64,000 nucleotides of DNA from Candidatus Accumulibacter proximus (GTDB lineage Bacteria > Pseudomonadota > Gammaproteobacteria > Burkholderiales > Rhodocyclaceae): assembly GCA_016709675.1 (NCBI GenBank), contig JADJMH010000019.1, positions 79,011 to 143,010 of the forward strand, read 5' to 3'. Numbering within the stretch: position 1 is the first letter of the stretch; every line of letters starts with the position of its first letter. The notes below the pieces were generated by a model, which was not told where the DNA came from, did not search any database, and saw only the letters and a list, made by a program, of their open reading frames with translations. A program made the translations under genes and the position numbers. Shown here in pieces: positions 62,933 to 64,000 of this stretch.

Positions 62933-63540
62933 GGAAGGGCTGCCTCTTCCTGGTCGGCCTGGTCGCCGCAATGGCTGCCCTGCTGGCGGCATCTACACCG
63001 GATCGCAGCGCTCGGGTAGCAGCGCACCAGCGCCCACAGCGGTCTGCAGAGGCTATGGCGACCTTGCTTGCCACCAGCGCTCGAGGATGTGAGGGCGGGG
63101 CAATCGCAGCCCTTCTCTGGTTGGCAGGGAGGACTCTGGTGGTGACTTTTCTGGGCGGTTGGTGTCCCGCTTGCCGAGAGGAGATACCTGCGTTCTCACG
63201 CCTACAGGATCGTTATACGGCGGGTGGTCGGTTTGATCGGCATCGCTCTCGACACCGCGGACAACGTGCGGGCTTTTGCCGAAGCCCATCCGGTCAGCTA
63301 CCTGCTGATCGGTGGAACGGCGGGCGTCGTCCTAGCCCGGCAGTTGCACCAGCGCCCGTCTGGCCCTTCCCTACACCCTGCTGATCGCTGCGGATGGTGA
63401 TCTGCGGCCGGTTCGTCCAGGGTCCCATCTCGGCAAACTCGATCTCGCCGTACGCGCCGATTGCTTCCGCACGCCAAGACGTATTACTGGACAAAATGCT
63501 GCCATTTGCGGCAAACTTTACGCCTATGAAGGCAAAAAGA
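62929..63540 (+). pseudogene. TlpA-like thioredoxin-fold protein, several frameshifts
   Basis: N-terminal helix or signal (RKGCLFLVGLVAAMAALLA), then TLVVTFLGGWCPACREEIPAFSRLQDRY, the thioredoxin CxxC (W-C-P-A-C). The remainder (LIGIALDTADNVRAFAEAHPVSYLLIGG, later LPYTLLIAADGDL) is found only by changing frame two or more times after about 63220 and 63350. The fold is clear but the boundaries are not. Likely a membrane-anchored thiol-disulfide protein. Confidence 0.65.
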
Positions 63541-63549
63541 CACTTCGTC

Positions 63550-64000
63550 TATGAAACCAGCCAGGTGCCCGGGCGGCGGTGGGTTTGCTCGTCCTTCACG
63601 GACCCAATCTCTTCAACCTCCTCGGTAGTCGTAGAACCCGGCACTATCATGGTTCAACCCGCTCTGCCGAGATCAATCGGGCAGCACGGCGTACCCCGAA
63701 GCCGCGGGTGCATCCTGAGCCTTCCAGAGCAATCACGAGAGGCTTTGATCAGAGCGTGTTCATGTTTCAAGACCGGGTCCGTTACCCGCAGTCATCAGCC
63801 CGGCCAACTTACCGCTACCAACGTCTACGCGCTACACGCGCCACACTAGCACCAGGTATTCCATTTGTCAAAGTGCATCTCTCGAACGTCCATGCACGTG
63901 GAACCAACTCACGCCAGCACTCTGTTTTTCCACGACCTGGCGGCGGCGTCATCCGCGGTCTGGGCAGCGAGGGTTACTGCTGGCGCTCGGATACCTGCTG
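63550..64000 (+). pseudogene. aroQ: 3-dehydroquinate dehydratase (AroQ), fragmentary and cut by the window edge
   Basis: Pieces of type II dehydroquinase read in several frames: LLVLHGPNL then FNLLGS (an extra codon in NLNLLG), SAEINRAAR, GIPFVKVHLSNVHAR, HSVF and GGGVIRGLGSEGY. These are in the right order for AroQ (about 145-150 residues). Multiple small insertions disrupt it, for example in the block that should read REPGTYGST near 63640. aroQ commonly follows a TlpA-like gene and precedes accB in betaproteobacteria; the next gene is outside the window. Confidence 0.7.

Overview
The window reads as high-GC chromosomal DNA of a betaproteobacterium close to the Rhodocyclales. The best overall match in gene content and order is the 'Candidatus Accumulibacter' type: form II RuBisCO with cbbQ/cbbO, an rpfE-recJ pair, a betaproteobacterial caa3-like cytochrome oxidase operon, CIRCE-controlled rpoH, and DUF3422, DUF2189 and DUF2909 genes. 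This assignment is inferred from gene families, not from a marker phylogeny.

Layout. 0-10.6 kb is mostly core: a GDT1-type cation transporter cut by the left edge, recJ coupled to a frameshifted rpfE-like gene, lolC/E-lolD, a NIT-domain chemoreceptor, comEC and an alpha/beta hydrolase. 10.6-26.1 kb is accessory. It holds a 48-bp palindrome followed by two P-loop ATPase genes, the second with six near-identical 129-bp TPR units; then ggt and an RND efflux operon ending in a DUF2892 gene; then a three-gene operon of DUF3696-type ATPase, TOPRIM-like protein and DUF262 protein, broken by one in-frame amber codon; then a VapBC-type pair. 26.3-38 kb is the carbon locus: lysE-type exporter, cbbO, cbbQ and cbbM leftward; tkt, gap, pyk and fba rightward, from a divergent AT-rich 0.4-kb control region. 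No pgk lies between gap and pyk. 38-51.8 kb is mixed housekeeping: DUF3422, purC, DUF2189, prlC, a DUF4124/glutaredoxin protein, yjcH-actP acetate uptake, a secretin-N protein, zapE, queD, a PLP decarboxylase and a Nudix hydrolase. 52-61 kb holds rpoH with a CIRCE element, then DUF2244 (behind an FNR-type box) and the cytochrome c oxidase genes coxB, coxA, a 43-residue small protein, ctaG, coxC, SURF1, an SCO-like protein and ctaB. 60.8-64 kb holds mpl, a nucleotidyltransferase-like gene, a TlpA-like thioredoxin and aroQ.

Sequence quality. Conserved genes at 59.7-64 kb carry many small indels (ctaB one, the SCO-like gene one, mpl two, and the last three genes several each), mostly in homopolymers or GC-rich runs. 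I read these mainly as sequencing or assembly error near a contig end. rpfE has one such break at 2.67 kb. The amber codon in the DUF262 gene is a substitution, not an indel, so it needs separate consideration.

Biologically, the carbon locus links Calvin-cycle and glycolytic steps (RuBisCO with its CbbQO activase, transketolase, GAPDH, pyruvate kinase, aldolase). The oxidase operon is a complete set of structural and assembly genes. The accessory stretch has the look of a small defence or conflict island; the ATPase/TOPRIM/DUF262 operon and the ATPase pair are the most promising candidates for a poorly described system.
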